A stretch of DNA of 49,976 nucleotides from Blastococcus sp. MG754426 (GTDB taxonomy: Bacteria; Actinomycetota; Actinomycetes; Mycobacteriales; Geodermatophilaceae): NCBI RefSeq assembly GCF_021699055.1, contig NZ_SSXC01000028.1, positions 1 to 49,976 of the forward strand, in the 5' to 3' direction. Within the stretch, counting starts at the first letter, position 1; the number at the start of each line of letters is the position of its first letter. Positions 6,549 through 18,217 of this stretch are shown piece after piece. Below the pieces are notes generated by a model, which saw only the letters and a program-made list of their open reading frames with translations, did not search any database and was not told the DNA's origin. A program made the translations under genes and the position numbers.

Positions 6549-8180
6549 TCAGAGGCCGAGCGCCGCCGACATCTCCGCGCGCAGCTGGTCCAGCTCGTCG
6601 GCACCCCGGCCGCGGGCGGCGATCAGCCCGGCGTCGTCGTGCACCGGGACCACCGTCTCCAGGTAGGCCTTGAGCTTGGGCTCGGTGCCGCTGGGCCGGA
6701 CGATCACCCGGACGCCGTCGCCCAGCAGCCGCACGGCGTCCACCGGCGGCTCCCCGAGCGCGAGGTCGGCGAACTCCACCGGCCGGCCCAGCAGGGTGGC
6801 GGGCGGCGCAGAGCGCAGCCTGGCCATCGCCCCGGAGATGACCGACAGGTCCTCCACCCGCACCGAGAGCTGGCCGGTGGCGAACAGCCCGTGCTCCCGG
6901 GCCAGCTCGTCGAGCCGGTCCAGCAGCGTGCGGCCGGCGGCCTTGAGCTCCGCCGCGAGCAGCGCGACGGCGGCTGCCGCGGAGATGCCGTCCTTGTCCC
7001 GCACCACCGAGGGCGCCACCGAGTAGCCCAGCGCCTCCTCGTAGCCGTACACCAGGGGGGCCGCCTCCGAGCCGGCCCGCATGATCCACTTGAAGCCGGT
7101 CGGCGTCTCCTCCGACGGCACCCCGTGCGCCTCGGCGACGACGTGCATCAGCGAGCCGCTGACCAGCGACGAGGCGTACGTGCCCCGCACGCCGCGGCGC
7201 AGCAGCCAGTCGGCCAGCAGCGCCCCCACCTCGTCGCCGGTGAGCTGCCGGCCACCGACCACCACCGAGCAGCGGTCGGCGTCGGGGTCCTCGGCGATCG
7301 CCACGTCGGCGCGCACCCGGTCGGCCAGGGCCAGCAGCAGGTCCACCGCCCCGGGCTCCTCCGGGTTCGGGAAGGCCACGGTCGGGAAGGCGGGGTCGGG
7401 GGCGTCCTGCTCCGGCACGCCCACCGGCGCAGGCAGCCCCGCGGCCGCGAAGACCGCGCGCGTCGTCCCGGCGCCCACGCCGTGCATCGCGGTGTAGGCG
7501 ACGGTCAGCGCCGAGCGGACGTCGGCGGGCACCCGCTCCGGGTCGACCGCCCGCACGACGGCGCCGACGTAGTCGGTCTCGACGTCGTCCCCGAGCGTCA
7601 GCCAGTCGTCGGAGCGCGGCACGTCGCGCGCGCTGCCCACCGCGGCGATCGCGGCCTCGATCTCCCGGTCGGCCGGTGGCACCAGCTGCGCGCCGTCGCC
7701 GAGGTACACCTTGTAGCCGTTGTCGTCGGGCGGGTTGTGGCTGGCGGTCACCATGATCCCGGCCGCGCACCCCAGGTGGCGGACGGCGAAGGCGAGCACC
7801 GGTGTCGGCAGCGGGCGGGGCATGACCTGCACGGCGAAGCCCGCCCCGGCCAGCACCTCGGCGGAGACGCGGGCGAACTCGTCGGACCGGCGGCGCGCGT
7901 CGAAGCCGATCACCACGCCGCCGCCCGCGTGCCCGGACGCCGTCAGCCAGGAGGCCAGCCCCGCGGCCGCACGGGTGACGACGGCCGCGTTCATGCCGGC
8001 CGGTCCCGCGCGCAGCGGGCCGCGGAGCCCCGCCGTCCCGAAGGTGAGCGGGCCGGCGAACCGGCGGGCGAGCTCGGCGGTGTCCCCGGCGTCGACCAGC
8101 GCCAGGATCTCCGCGCGGTCGCCCTCGTGCGGGTCGGCCGCGGCCCAGGCGCGGGCGGCGTCGAGCAGGTCCTGCGTCAT
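6549..8180 (-). CDS. Phospho-sugar mutase (phosphoglucomutase/phosphomannomutase, PmmB-like)
   Basis: 543 aa. It has the four alpha-D-phosphohexomutase signatures: TFGTAGLRG, the phosphoserine loop GIMVTASHNPP, the metal loop EDPDADR and the phosphate-binding RPSGTEPKLK. It interconverts hexose 1- and 6-phosphates, or ribose/deoxyribose phosphates in some members. Its ATG overlaps the stop of the upstream epimerase gene (ATGA), so translation is coupled. With punA upstream it may feed sugar phosphates from nucleoside breakdown into central metabolism. The same neighbours surround pmmB in mycobacteria. Confidence 0.93.
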   Translation of the reverse strand: MTQDLLDAARAWAAADPHEGDRAEILALVDAGDTAELARRFAGPLTFGTAGLRGPLRAGPAGMNAAVVTRAAAGLASWLTASGHAGGGVVIGFDARRRSDEFARVSAEVLAGAGFAVQVMPRPLPTPVLAFAVRHLGCAAGIMVTASHNPPDDNGYKVYLGDGAQLVPPADREIEAAIAAVGSARDVPRSDDWLTLGDDVETDYVGAVVRAVDPERVPADVRSALTVAYTAMHGVGAGTTRAVFAAAGLPAPVGVPEQDAPDPAFPTVAFPNPEEPGAVDLLLALADRVRADVAIAEDPDADRCSVVVGGRQLTGDEVGALLADWLLRRGVRGTYASSLVSGSLMHVVAEAHGVPSEETPTGFKWIMRAGSEAAPLVYGYEEALGYSVAPSVVRDKDGISAAAAVALLAAELKAAGRTLLDRLDELAREHGLFATGQLSVRVEDLSVISGAMARLRSAPPATLLGRPVEFADLALGEPPVDAVRLLGDGVRVIVRPSGTEPKLKAYLETVVPVHDDAGLIAARGRGADELDQLRAEMSAALGL

Positions 8181-8995
8181 GCCGTGACGTTCTCCGCGTC
8201 GAAGTCGGAGGTCGTGTACTCGCCCCCGACCCGGCGGTGCACCGGGTCGGCGAGGTCGGGCTCCCCGTGGGCGGCGACCAGCGCGGCGGCGTGGCCCTCG
8301 GCGTCGTCGGTGGAGCGGTAGCCCAGCGCCTCGGCGGCGGAGAGGTCCCACCAGCGGCGGGTGTTGTCCGACACCCCCCACACCACGCGGAAGCCCGGCG
8401 ACGGCGCCCGCAGCGCGGCGTCGACGAGCGCGACGGTGTCGGCGGGGGAGAGCCAGGTGGACAGCTGGCGGGTGGTGGTCGGCTCGGCGAAGGCGCTGCC
8501 GATGCGCAGGCAGACGACGTCCAGGCCGTAGCGGTCGGCGTACAGCGAGCCGAGCGCCTCCATCGCGACCTTCGAGACGCCGTAGTAGGTGTCGGGGCGC
8601 GGCGGCGCGTCCTCCTCGCGGAGCAGACCGTCGGCCGGGCGCTCGGTGTACCCCGAGGCGTGGTTGCTGCTGGCCAGCACCACGCGCCCGACGCCGGCCC
8701 GCCGGGCGGCCTCCAGCGCGCAGTAGGTGCCCTCGATGTTGGCGTGCGAGATCGCCGCCCAGGTCGACTCCCCGGAGATGCCGGCGAGGTGGACGACGGC
8801 GGACGTGCCGCGGGTGGCGTCGGTCATCGCGGCCAGGTCCGTGACGTCGGCGACGAGGTGCTCCTCGCCGGGTCGGGGCTCGGGCACCGCCACGACGTCG
8901 AGGCTGCGCACCGCCCAGCCGCGCTCGGGCAGCCCTCCGCGCAGGACCGTGCCGATCCGCCCGGCTGCGCCGGTGACCAGGACGGGCCCGGTCAC
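8177..8995 (-). CDS. NAD-dependent epimerase/dehydratase (short-chain dehydrogenase superfamily)
   Basis: 272 aa. It has an N-terminal TGAAGRIG nucleotide-binding loop, VADVTD, VVHLAG and the catalytic YYGVSK (Tyr and Lys). The length and the region after YGVSK resemble uronate dehydrogenase-like members, but the substrate is uncertain. The GTG start overlaps the stop of punA (GTGA) and the stop overlaps the mutase start, giving a three-gene coupled unit punA - epimerase - mutase. Confidence 0.88.
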   Translation of the reverse strand: MTGPVLVTGAAGRIGTVLRGGLPERGWAVRSLDVVAVPEPRPGEEHLVADVTDLAAMTDATRGTSAVVHLAGISGESTWAAISHANIEGTYCALEAARRAGVGRVVLASSNHASGYTERPADGLLREEDAPPRPDTYYGVSKVAMEALGSLYADRYGLDVVCLRIGSAFAEPTTTRQLSTWLSPADTVALVDAALRAPSPGFRVVWGVSDNTRRWWDLSAAEALGYRSTDDAEGHAAALVAAHGEPDLADPVHRRVGGEYTTSDFDAENVTA

Positions 8996-9801
8996 GGGAG
9001 GCGCTCGATCAGCTGCACCAGCAGGGCCCCCAGCCGCCCGGCGGCCGCCTTGCCCGCCGCCAGCACCTCCTCGTGGTCCAGCGCCTCCCCGGTGATCCCG
9101 GCCGCGGCGTTGGTGACCATCGACAGGCCGAAGACCTCCGCGCCGGCGGCCCGCGCGGCGATCGCCTCCAGCGCGGTGGACATGCCGACCAGGTCGGCGC
9201 CGAGCGTCCGCAGCATGCGGATCTCCGCCGGCGTCTCGAAGTGCGGGCCGGGGAGCTGGGCGTACACCCCCTCGGCCAGCGACGGGTCGAGCTCCCGGGC
9301 GATCGCGCGCAACCGCGAGGAGTAGAGGTCGGTGAGGTCGACGAAGTTCGCGCCCACGAGCGGCGAGCGCGCGGTGAGGTTCAAGTGGTCGGAGATCACC
9401 ACGGCCTGGCCCACCCGGTGCTCGGGGGCCAGCCCGCCGGCGGCGTTGGTCAGCACGACGGTCCGCACGCCCGCGGCGACCGCCGTGCGGATGCCGTGGA
9501 CCACGGGCTCCACGCCGCGCCCCTCGTAGTAGTGGGTCCGGCCGAGGAACAGCAGCACCTTGCGCTCGCCCACCCGCACCGAGCGGATCTCGCCGCCGTG
9601 CCCGAGGACGGTGGGGGCGGCGAAGCCGGGCAGGTCGCCGATCGCCACCGATCCCGCGGTCTCGCCGAACGCGTCGGCCGCGGGCGCCCAGCCCGAGCCC
9701 ATGACGACGGCGACGTCGTGCGGACCGCCGAGCGCGGTGGTCAGGGCGTCGGCGGCCTGCGCGGCCAGGGCGGTGGGGTCGGTCCCGGGGAGCTCGCTCA
9801 C
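8992..9801 (-). CDS. punA: Purine nucleoside phosphorylase (trimeric class)
   Basis: 269 aa. It cleaves (deoxy)inosine or guanosine with phosphate to the base and (deoxy)ribose 1-phosphate. VVMGSGW (phosphate loop), [26 protein letters not shown] and GMSTALEA are signatures of the inosine-guanosine type. GTG start in MSELPGTDP. It is divergent from the carboxylate-amine ligase gene and the first gene of the minus-strand unit. Confidence 0.94.
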   Translation of the reverse strand: MSELPGTDPTALAAQAADALTTALGGPHDVAVVMGSGWAPAADAFGETAGSVAIGDLPGFAAPTVLGHGGEIRSVRVGERKVLLFLGRTHYYEGRGVEPVVHGIRTAVAAGVRTVVLTNAAGGLAPEHRVGQAVVISDHLNLTARSPLVGANFVDLTDLYSSRLRAIARELDPSLAEGVYAQLPGPHFETPAEIRMLRTLGADLVGMSTALEAIAARAAGAEVFGLSMVTNAAAGITGEALDHEEVLAAGKAAAGRLGALLVQLIERLP

Positions 9802-9902
9802 GCAGGGACGCTAACGCAGCCGCCGGGAACGGGCGCCCGCCCGGCGGCCGGAGCGCGTCGGGCGGGGGACGACGCCGCCCGGTGGGGGAGCGCGGTCGTC
9901 CC

Positions 9903-9908
9903 TAGACT
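9903..9908 (+). promoter_or_regulatory. -10 box of the carboxylate-amine ligase gene (leaderless)
   Basis: TAGACT lies 6 nt before the GTG at 9915. No Shine-Dalgarno sequence is present between them. Confidence 0.55.
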
Positions 9909-9914
9909 GCCGGA

Positions 9915-11120
9915 GTGGAGATCCCCTTCCGTAGCTCCGGTCGCGCCAGCCTCGGCGTGGAGTGGGAGCTCCAGCTCGTCGACCGGGAGACCCGCGAGCT
10001 CGCCCCCGGCGCCGTGGAGATCCTCGAGGCGCTGCGCCCGGACGGGGCCGAGGAGCACCCGAAGGCCAAGCACGAGCTGCTGCAGTCGACGGTGGAGATC
10101 ATCACCGGCGTCTGCACCACGGTCCGCGAGGCCAAGGCCGACCTCGCGGGCACCCTCGCCGAGGTCGTCGCCCAGGCCGACCGGCGGGGGCTCGGGCTGC
10201 TGTGCGCGGGCACGCACCCGTTCACCGACTGGCAGACGCAGGAGATCTCGCCCAAGGAGCGCTACCAGGAGCTCGTCGAGCGCATGCAGTGGCTGGCCCG
10301 CCGGCTGCAGATCTTCGGGGTGCACGTGCACGTCGGCGTCCGGGCGCCGGAGAAGGTCATCCCGATCGTCAACGCGCTGTGCCAGTACGTGCCGCACTTC
10401 CTGGCGCTGTCGTCGTCCTCCCCGTTCTGGGTGGGCTGCGACACCGGGCTGGCCTCGGCGCGCACCAAGATCTTCGAGGGGATGCCGACCGCCGGGCTGC
10501 CCTTCCAGCTCGACGACTGGGACGAGTTCGAGGAGTACATGGAGACGCTCATCTCCACCGGGAGCATCGAGAGCGTCCGCGAGGTCTGGTGGGACATCCG
10601 CCCGCACCCCGACTTCGGCACCGTCGAGCTGCGCATCTGCGACGGGCTGCCCACGCTCGACGAGGTGGGTGCCGTCGCCGCCCTGGCGCAGTGCCTGGTG
10701 GAGCAGTTCGACACCCAGCTCGACCGCGGCTACACCCTGCCCCGCCCCGAGGAGTGGGTCGTGCGGGAGAACAAGTGGCGGGCGACCCGCTACGGCCTCG
10801 ACGCCGAGATCATCGTCGACGAGCACTACGTCGTCCGGCCGGTGCGCGACGCGATCACCGAGCTGGTCGAGGAGCTGATGCCCACGGCCAAGCGGCTGCA
10901 CTGCGAGGCAGAGCTCTCCGACGTGCTGCGCATCCTCGAGGTCGGGGCCTCCTACCAGCGGCAGCGGGCGGTGGCCCTGGCGCACGACGGCGGCCTGGCG
11001 CCGGTCGTGGACGGCCTGCTGGCCGAGCTGCGGGACGGCCTGCCCACCTCCGGCCCCGCGGGCCGGCCCGACGGCCCGGTGCCCGGCCCGGCCGAGTGCG
11101 CGGGCGGTCACGCGGCATGA
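9915..11120 (+). CDS. Carboxylate-amine ligase, glutamate-cysteine ligase family 2 (YbdK-like)
   Basis: 401 aa. The start RASLGVEWELQLVDRET, then AKHELLQSTVEIITG, IFGVHVHVGVR and the ELRICDGLPTL region are GCS2-family hallmarks; the family joins glutamate to an amine using ATP. Many actinobacterial members lack a proven substrate. The C-terminal 25 residues are Pro/Gly-rich. Its stop overlaps the ATG of the M20 hydrolase (ATGA). A leaderless promoter precedes it. It could produce a gamma-glutamyl compound that the adjacent amidohydrolase or the GGCT-like gene handles; that is inference. Confidence 0.9.
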   Translation: MEIPFRSSGRASLGVEWELQLVDRETRELAPGAVEILEALRPDGAEEHPKAKHELLQSTVEIITGVCTTVREAKADLAGTLAEVVAQADRRGLGLLCAGTHPFTDWQTQEISPKERYQELVERMQWLARRLQIFGVHVHVGVRAPEKVIPIVNALCQYVPHFLALSSSSPFWVGCDTGLASARTKIFEGMPTAGLPFQLDDWDEFEEYMETLISTGSIESVREVWWDIRPHPDFGTVELRICDGLPTLDEVGAVAALAQCLVEQFDTQLDRGYTLPRPEEWVVRENKWRATRYGLDAEIIVDEHYVVRPVRDAITELVEELMPTAKRLHCEAELSDVLRILEVGASYQRQRAVALAHDGGLAPVVDGLLAELRDGLPTSGPAGRPDGPVPGPAECAGGHAA

Positions 11121-12454
11121 CCCCGGTCGTCGAGAAGCTGGGTGCGGCGGTCGACGAGTGGGTCGCCGCCAACGGGCCCGCCCTGTCGGCCACGCGGCGG
11201 CACCTGCACGCGCACCCCGAGCTCGGCTACGCGGAGTTCGAGACGACGTCCTTCCTCGAGGAACGGCTGCGCCACCACGGGCTGACCCCGCGCCGGCTGC
11301 CCACCGGCACCGGCCTCACCGTCGACGTCGGGGCGGGTGGGGGGCCGGTGGTCGTCCTGCGGGCCGACATCGACGCGCTGCCCCTGAAGGACCTCAAGGA
11401 CGTGCCGTACGCCTCCACCCGCGAGGGTCTGGCCCACGCCTGCGGCCACGACGTGCACACGACGGTGGTGCTCGGCGTCGCCGTCGCGCTCGCCACGCTC
11501 GACGGGCTGCCCGGCACCGTCCGCTGCGTGTTCCAGCCCGCCGAGGAGACGGTGCCGGGCGGGGCCACCGAGGTGGTCGCCTCCGGCGTGCTCGACGGGG
11601 CCTCGCGTGCCTTCGCCCTGCACTGCGACCCGTCGATCCCGGCCGGGAGCATCGGGCTGCGCACCGGCGCCATCACCGCGGCCTGCGACCGGATGGACGT
11701 CACGCTCACCGGGCCGGGTGGGCACACCGCCCGGCCGCAGCTCACCGTCGACCTCGTCGACGCGCTCGGCCGGCTCATCACCGACGTGCCGGGGCTGCTC
11801 TCCCGCCAGGTCGACCCGCGGACGGGGATGTCCCTCGTCTGGGGGGCGGTCAACGCCGGCGTCGCGGCCAACGCGATCCCGCAGCGCGGCACGCTGCGGG
11901 GCACCGTCCGGGTGCTGGACCGGGACGCGTGGAAGGGGGCCGAGGAGCTGATGCGCTCGCTGGTGGGGCGGGTCGCCGCCGCCACCGGCGCGGAGGTCGA
12001 CGTCGACTACATCCGCGGGGTACCGCCGGTGGTCAACGACCCCCGCGCCGTGGCGTTGCTGCGATCGGCCGCGCTGGCCACCGTGGGCGCGGAGAACCTG
12101 GTGCTCTCGCCGCAGAGCATGGGCGGGGAGGACTTCGGCTGGTTCGCCGACGTCATGCCGATCGCGCTGGCCCGGCTCGGCACCCACGGCGGGGGCGCCC
12201 CCCTCGACCTGCACCGGGGCACCTTCGACGTCGACGAGCGCGCCATCGGCGTCGGCGTGCGGCTGCTCGCCCGCACCGCGCTGCTCGCCCTGGAGGCCGA
12301 CGCCGAGCCGTCCCCGGGCAGCTCAGGGGCACCCCCTCGCACGCGGAGACCGGCCCCCGGAGACACTTCTGCCCGACGAGCCGTCGACGAGAGGCGGGAA
12401 CCGCAGGATGAGCACGACCGACGAGACGACCGGCCAGGGGCCGGCGGCGGCTGA
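11117..12454 (+). CDS. M20-family amidohydrolase (AmiB1/hippurate hydrolase-like)
   Basis: 445 aa. It is a zinc-dependent amidase/aminoacylase: LRADIDALPL, HACGHDVHTT (metal His/Asp), FQPAEET (catalytic Glu region), a dimerisation domain starting at about DVTLTGPGGHTARP, and GGEDFGWF near the end. After LLALEADAEP the protein has about 40 extra polar residues that overlap the start of mutA by 47 bases, so the true functional end is probably earlier. It corresponds in position to amiA1/amiB1 of mycobacteria. The substrate is not defined. Confidence 0.92.
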   Translation: MTPVVEKLGAAVDEWVAANGPALSATRRHLHAHPELGYAEFETTSFLEERLRHHGLTPRRLPTGTGLTVDVGAGGGPVVVLRADIDALPLKDLKDVPYASTREGLAHACGHDVHTTVVLGVAVALATLDGLPGTVRCVFQPAEETVPGGATEVVASGVLDGASRAFALHCDPSIPAGSIGLRTGAITAACDRMDVTLTGPGGHTARPQLTVDLVDALGRLITDVPGLLSRQVDPRTGMSLVWGAVNAGVAANAIPQRGTLRGTVRVLDRDAWKGAEELMRSLVGRVAAATGAEVDVDYIRGVPPVVNDPRAVALLRSAALATVGAENLVLSPQSMGGEDFGWFADVMPIALARLGTHGGGAPLDLHRGTFDVDERAIGVGVRLLARTALLALEADAEPSPGSSGAPPRTRRPAPGDTSARRAVDERREPQDEHDRRDDRPGAGGG

Positions 12455-14362
12455 CGCCGAGGTGCCCGCCGAGCACGCGGTCCCGGAGGACCTGGCGCTG
12501 GCGGCCGAGTTCGACGCGGTGACCCGCGACCAGTGGCGCGAGCTGGTCGCGGGTGTGCTGCGCAAGGCCGGGCGCGAGGACCTGCCCGACCCGGTCGAGG
12601 ACGCGCTGCGCCGGTCGGTCGCGCCGGGCGTGACGGTGGCCCCCCTCTACACGGCCGAGGACGCCGGCGACCTCCCCGCGGGCGTCGGCGTGCCCGGCCT
12701 GCCGCCGTTCGTGCGCGGCGCCCGACCCGCCGGCGGGCCGGCCGGCTCGGCCGAGGTGACCGCCTCCGGGGGCGCCGAGGGCGGCGCGTCCGGCGGGTGG
12801 GACATCCGCCAGCGGCACGCGCACCCCGACGTCGCCACCACCAGGGAGGCGATCGCCGCCGACCTGGAGAACGGCGTCACCTCGCTGTGGCTGGTCCTCG
12901 GCGAGGGGGCGATCCCCGTCGACGCGCTGGGCGAGGTGCTCGCCGACGTCTACCTGGACCTGGCGCCGGTGACCGTGCAGGGCGGGCAGGCGGGCGCGGA
13001 GGCGTTCCTCGACCTGGTCGAGGGCCGCACCGACCTGGCGTCCGGCGGCTCGCTCGGCCTCGACCCGCTCGGCGTCGAGGCCGCCTCGGGGGAGAAGCAG
13101 GACCTCTCCGGCCTCGCCGGGATCGCCCGCCGCGCGGCGGCGCTCAGCACCGGCCCCCACTCGACCCTGCGGACCGTCGTCGTCGACGGCACGGTCTTCC
13201 ACGACGCCGGCGCCTCGGTGGTCGAGGAGCTCGGCTGCTCGCTGGCCGCGGGCGTGGCCTACCTGCGCGCGCTGACCGACGGCGGGCTGACCGTCGACGA
13301 GGCGGCCGCCCAGCTGGAGTTCCGCTACGCCGCCTCGGCCGACCAGTTCACGACCATCGCCGCGCTGCGCGCCGCCCGCCGGCTGTGGGACCGCGTCGGC
13401 GAGGTCAGCGGCGCCTCGCCCGGGGCCCGGGCGCAGCGGCAGCACGCCGTCACCTCGTCGGTGATGACGACCAGGCGCGACCCGTGGGTCAACATGCTGC
13501 GCACCACGGTGGCCTGCTTCGCCGCCGGCGTGGGCGGCGCCGACGCGGTGACCGTGCAGCCGTTCGACGCCGCCCTCGGCCTGCCCGACCCCTTCTCCCG
13601 CCGCATCGCGCGCAACACCCAGAACCTCCTCGTGGAGGAGGGGCACCTCGGCCGGGTGCTCGACCCGGCCGGCGGCTCCTGGTACGTGGAGTCGCTGACC
13701 GACGAGCTGGCGCGGGCGGCGTGGGAGTGGTTCACCGAGATCGAGCGGGCCGGCGGGCTGTCGGCGGCGCTGGCCTCGGGCCTGGTGCGCGACCGGATCG
13801 CGCAGGCGTGGGACGCGCGGGCGCAGCGGCTGGCCACCCGCGCCGACGCGATCACCGGCGTCAGCGAGTTCCCCAACCTGACCGAGAAGCTGCCCGCACG
13901 GCAACCGGCCGCCGACGTGCTGCCGGCCACCGGCGGGCTGCCGCGGGTCCGGGCGGCGCAGGAGTTCGAGGCGCTGCGCGACGCGGCCGACGCCGCCGAG
14001 CAGTCGACGGGGACCCGCCCGTCGGTGTACCTCGCGACGCTCGGCCCGATCGCCCGGCACACCGCCCGGGCGACGTTCGCGGCCAACCTGTTCCAGGCCG
14101 GTGGCCTGGCCACCCCGTCCGGGGACGGCGCCGGCGGGCTGGCCGACGCGGGCACGACCGTGGCCTGCATCTGCGGCACCGACAAGGACTACGCCGAGCA
14201 CGCCGCCGGGCTGGCGGCGGAACTGAGGGCGGCCGGCGCCACGCAGGTGTGGCTGGCCGGCAAGCCCGACCTCGCCGTCGACGGGGTCGACGGGTACGTC
14301 TTCGCCGGGTGCGACGCCCTCGCGGCGCTCCGCACGGTGCACGAGCAGCTGGGAGGAACGGC

Positions 14363-14366
<4 letters not shown>
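12408..14366 (+). CDS. mutA: Methylmalonyl-CoA mutase small (beta) subunit
   Basis: 652 aa. It is the partner of MutB in the alpha-beta enzyme that interconverts methylmalonyl-CoA and succinyl-CoA. It shares the TIM-barrel pattern (VTAPLYT-like [41 protein letters not shown]) but its C-terminal B12-like domain lacks the DxHxxG cobalamin histidine motif (it reads [10 protein letters not shown]), as expected for the non-catalytic subunit. ATG start; the end overlaps the mutB start (ATGA). Confidence 0.95.
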
Positions 14367-16584
<2,218 letters not shown>

Positions 16585-16585
<1 letters not shown>

Positions 16586-17568
16586 TGGGTCGGCCGATCG
16601 ACGTCCCGGCGCTGGTCGAGGGGGTGCTGGCCGGGGACCGCCGGGTGGTGGCGCGCGCCATCACGCTGGTGGAGTCACGCCGGGCCGACCACCGCGAGAA
16701 GGCGCAGGAGCTGCTGGTCGAGCTGCTGCCGTACGCCGGGGGAGCGCGCCGCGTGGGGATCAGCGGCGTGCCCGGCGTGGGCAAGTCGACGTTCATCGAC
16801 CAGCTCGGGGTCGACCTCACGGCGGCCGGCTCGAAGGTCGCGGTGCTCGCCGTGGACCCGTCGTCGGCCCGCTCGGGGGGCTCGATCCTCGGGGACAAGA
16901 CCCGGATGGCGCGGCTGGCGGTCGACCCGCAGGCGTTCATCCGGCCCTCGCCGACCTCGGGCACGCTCGGCGGGGTGGCGCAGGCGACCCGCGAGTCGAT
17001 GGTCGTCGTCGAGGCGGCGGGCTACGACGTCGTGCTGGTGGAGACCGTCGGCGTCGGCCAGTCGGAGATCACCGTCGCGGAGATGGTCGACTCGTTCCTC
17101 TTCCTCACCATCGCGCGCACCGGGGACCAGCTGCAGGGGATCAAGCGCGGCATCCTCGAGATCGCCGACGTGATCGCGGTCAACAAGGCCGACGGGCCGG
17201 CCGCCGCCGACGCCCGCAAGGCCGCCCGGGAGCTGTCCCAGGCGATCCGGCTGCTGCGCGGCCGCGGGAACGGGTGGGACGTGCCGGTGCTCACCTGCGC
17301 CGGGCTGACCGGCGAGGGCCTGGACGAGGTGTGGGCCAAGCTCGTCGAGCACCAGGAGCGGGCGAAGGTCTCGGGGGAGTTCGACGAGCGGCGGCGCGCC
17401 CAGCAGGTGCGCTGGACCTGGCAGCTGGTGCGCGACGGCCTGGAGCACCAGCTCCGGGCGCACCCGGGCGTGCGCGCGGCCGTCCCCGACCTGGAGAAGG
17501 CGGTGCTCGCCGGCGAGCTCACCCCGGCGCTGGCCGCCCGGCAGATCCTGGACACCTTCCGCGCCTGA
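16585..17568 (+). CDS. meaB: Methylmalonyl-CoA mutase-associated GTPase
   Basis: 327 aa. It is the G3E-type GTPase chaperone that guards and reloads the cobalamin cofactor of the mutase. Walker A is GVPGVGKST (residues 61-69). LAVDPSSARSGGSILGDKTRM, ETVGVGQSE (switch region) and NKAD (base recognition) follow, with the C-terminal dimerisation arm. It was once annotated ArgK. It is the last gene of the coupled ligase - M20 - mutA - mutB - meaB run. Confidence 0.96.
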
Positions 17569-17657
17569 CCCGCACCTTCCCCCGCGGTGACGGCGCGACG
17601 ACCGCTCGAAGCGGCGCAGGACCGGTCACGGCGCCATGATCACCGGGGCAGAAGAAC

Positions 17658-18113
17658 TCAGAAGGCGCTGCGGCAGTCCCGGGAGCGCAGCTCGCGCACG
17701 TAGTCGTCGGGTGCACCGGCAGCTTCCGCGGCGTCGGCCATGGCCCCCAGGTGCCGGGCGGAGGGCAGCCCGCCCTCGAAGGCGTCCAGCACGTAGACGT
17801 AGGCCACGACGTCACCGCCCAGGGTGTGCACCCGCAGGTGCACCCGGCGGTAGAGCCCGGAGTCGGCGCCCTCCCACGCGTCCAGGGCCCGCTCGTCGGC
17901 CTCGGTGAGGTCGTAGAGCGCGACGAACACGCCGGGCGAGTCGTCGTCCGCGGGGACCAGGGTCGCCAGGGCGCCCTCCCAGCCCAGTTCCTCGCCGCCG
18001 AACGTCAGCCGCCAGCCGCGGATCCAGCCGGTACCGGTGTGCGGGGACGACGGACACCGGCGCAGCATCTGTGCCGGGTCCATGTTCGACCCGTACGCGG
18101 CGTAGAGGCCCAT
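17658..18113 (-). CDS. Gamma-glutamylcyclotransferase-like protein
   Basis: 151 aa. It begins MGLYAAYGSNMDPAQMLRRCP, with the YGSN motif that binds the gamma-glutamyl group, and has the small beta-barrel pattern (GWRLTFGG, GVFVALYDLTEADERALDAWEG, Y.R..L.V). The fold may cleave gamma-glutamyl amides to 5-oxoproline. The ATG at 18113 is 7 nt after a TAGGCT -10 box and begins exactly at the family start; the longer frame upstream is discarded. It diverges from lpdA, as in mycobacteria (from memory). Confidence 0.85.
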   Translation of the reverse strand: MGLYAAYGSNMDPAQMLRRCPSSPHTGTGWIRGWRLTFGGEELGWEGALATLVPADDDSPGVFVALYDLTEADERALDAWEGADSGLYRRVHLRVHTLGGDVVAYVYVLDAFEGGLPSARHLGAMADAAEAAGAPDDYVRELRSRDCRSAF

Positions 18114-18120
18114 CCCGGCG

Positions 18121-18126
18121 AGCCTA
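18121..18126 (-). promoter_or_regulatory. -10 box of the GGCT-like gene (leaderless)
   Basis: TAGGCT on the minus strand is separated from the ATG at 18113 by 7 nt. Confidence 0.5.
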
Positions 18127-18217
18127 ACCGGGCGGCCGGGACCGGGCGGTGGCGCCGATCCGCACCGCGGCGGGGACAATGGCGGGGACGGACCGCTCGG
18201 CAACGGAAGATGGAGCC

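Noticed and set aside
6531-8321. Long plus-strand frame of 596 aa over the mutase and epimerase genes
   Set aside because: His/Arg/Gly-rich antisense shadow; both minus-strand genes have full family motifs.
9962-11116. N-terminal part of an 830-aa frame ahead of the M20 hydrolase
   Set aside because: It is the out-of-frame reading of the carboxylate-amine ligase gene; the hydrolase starts at 11117.
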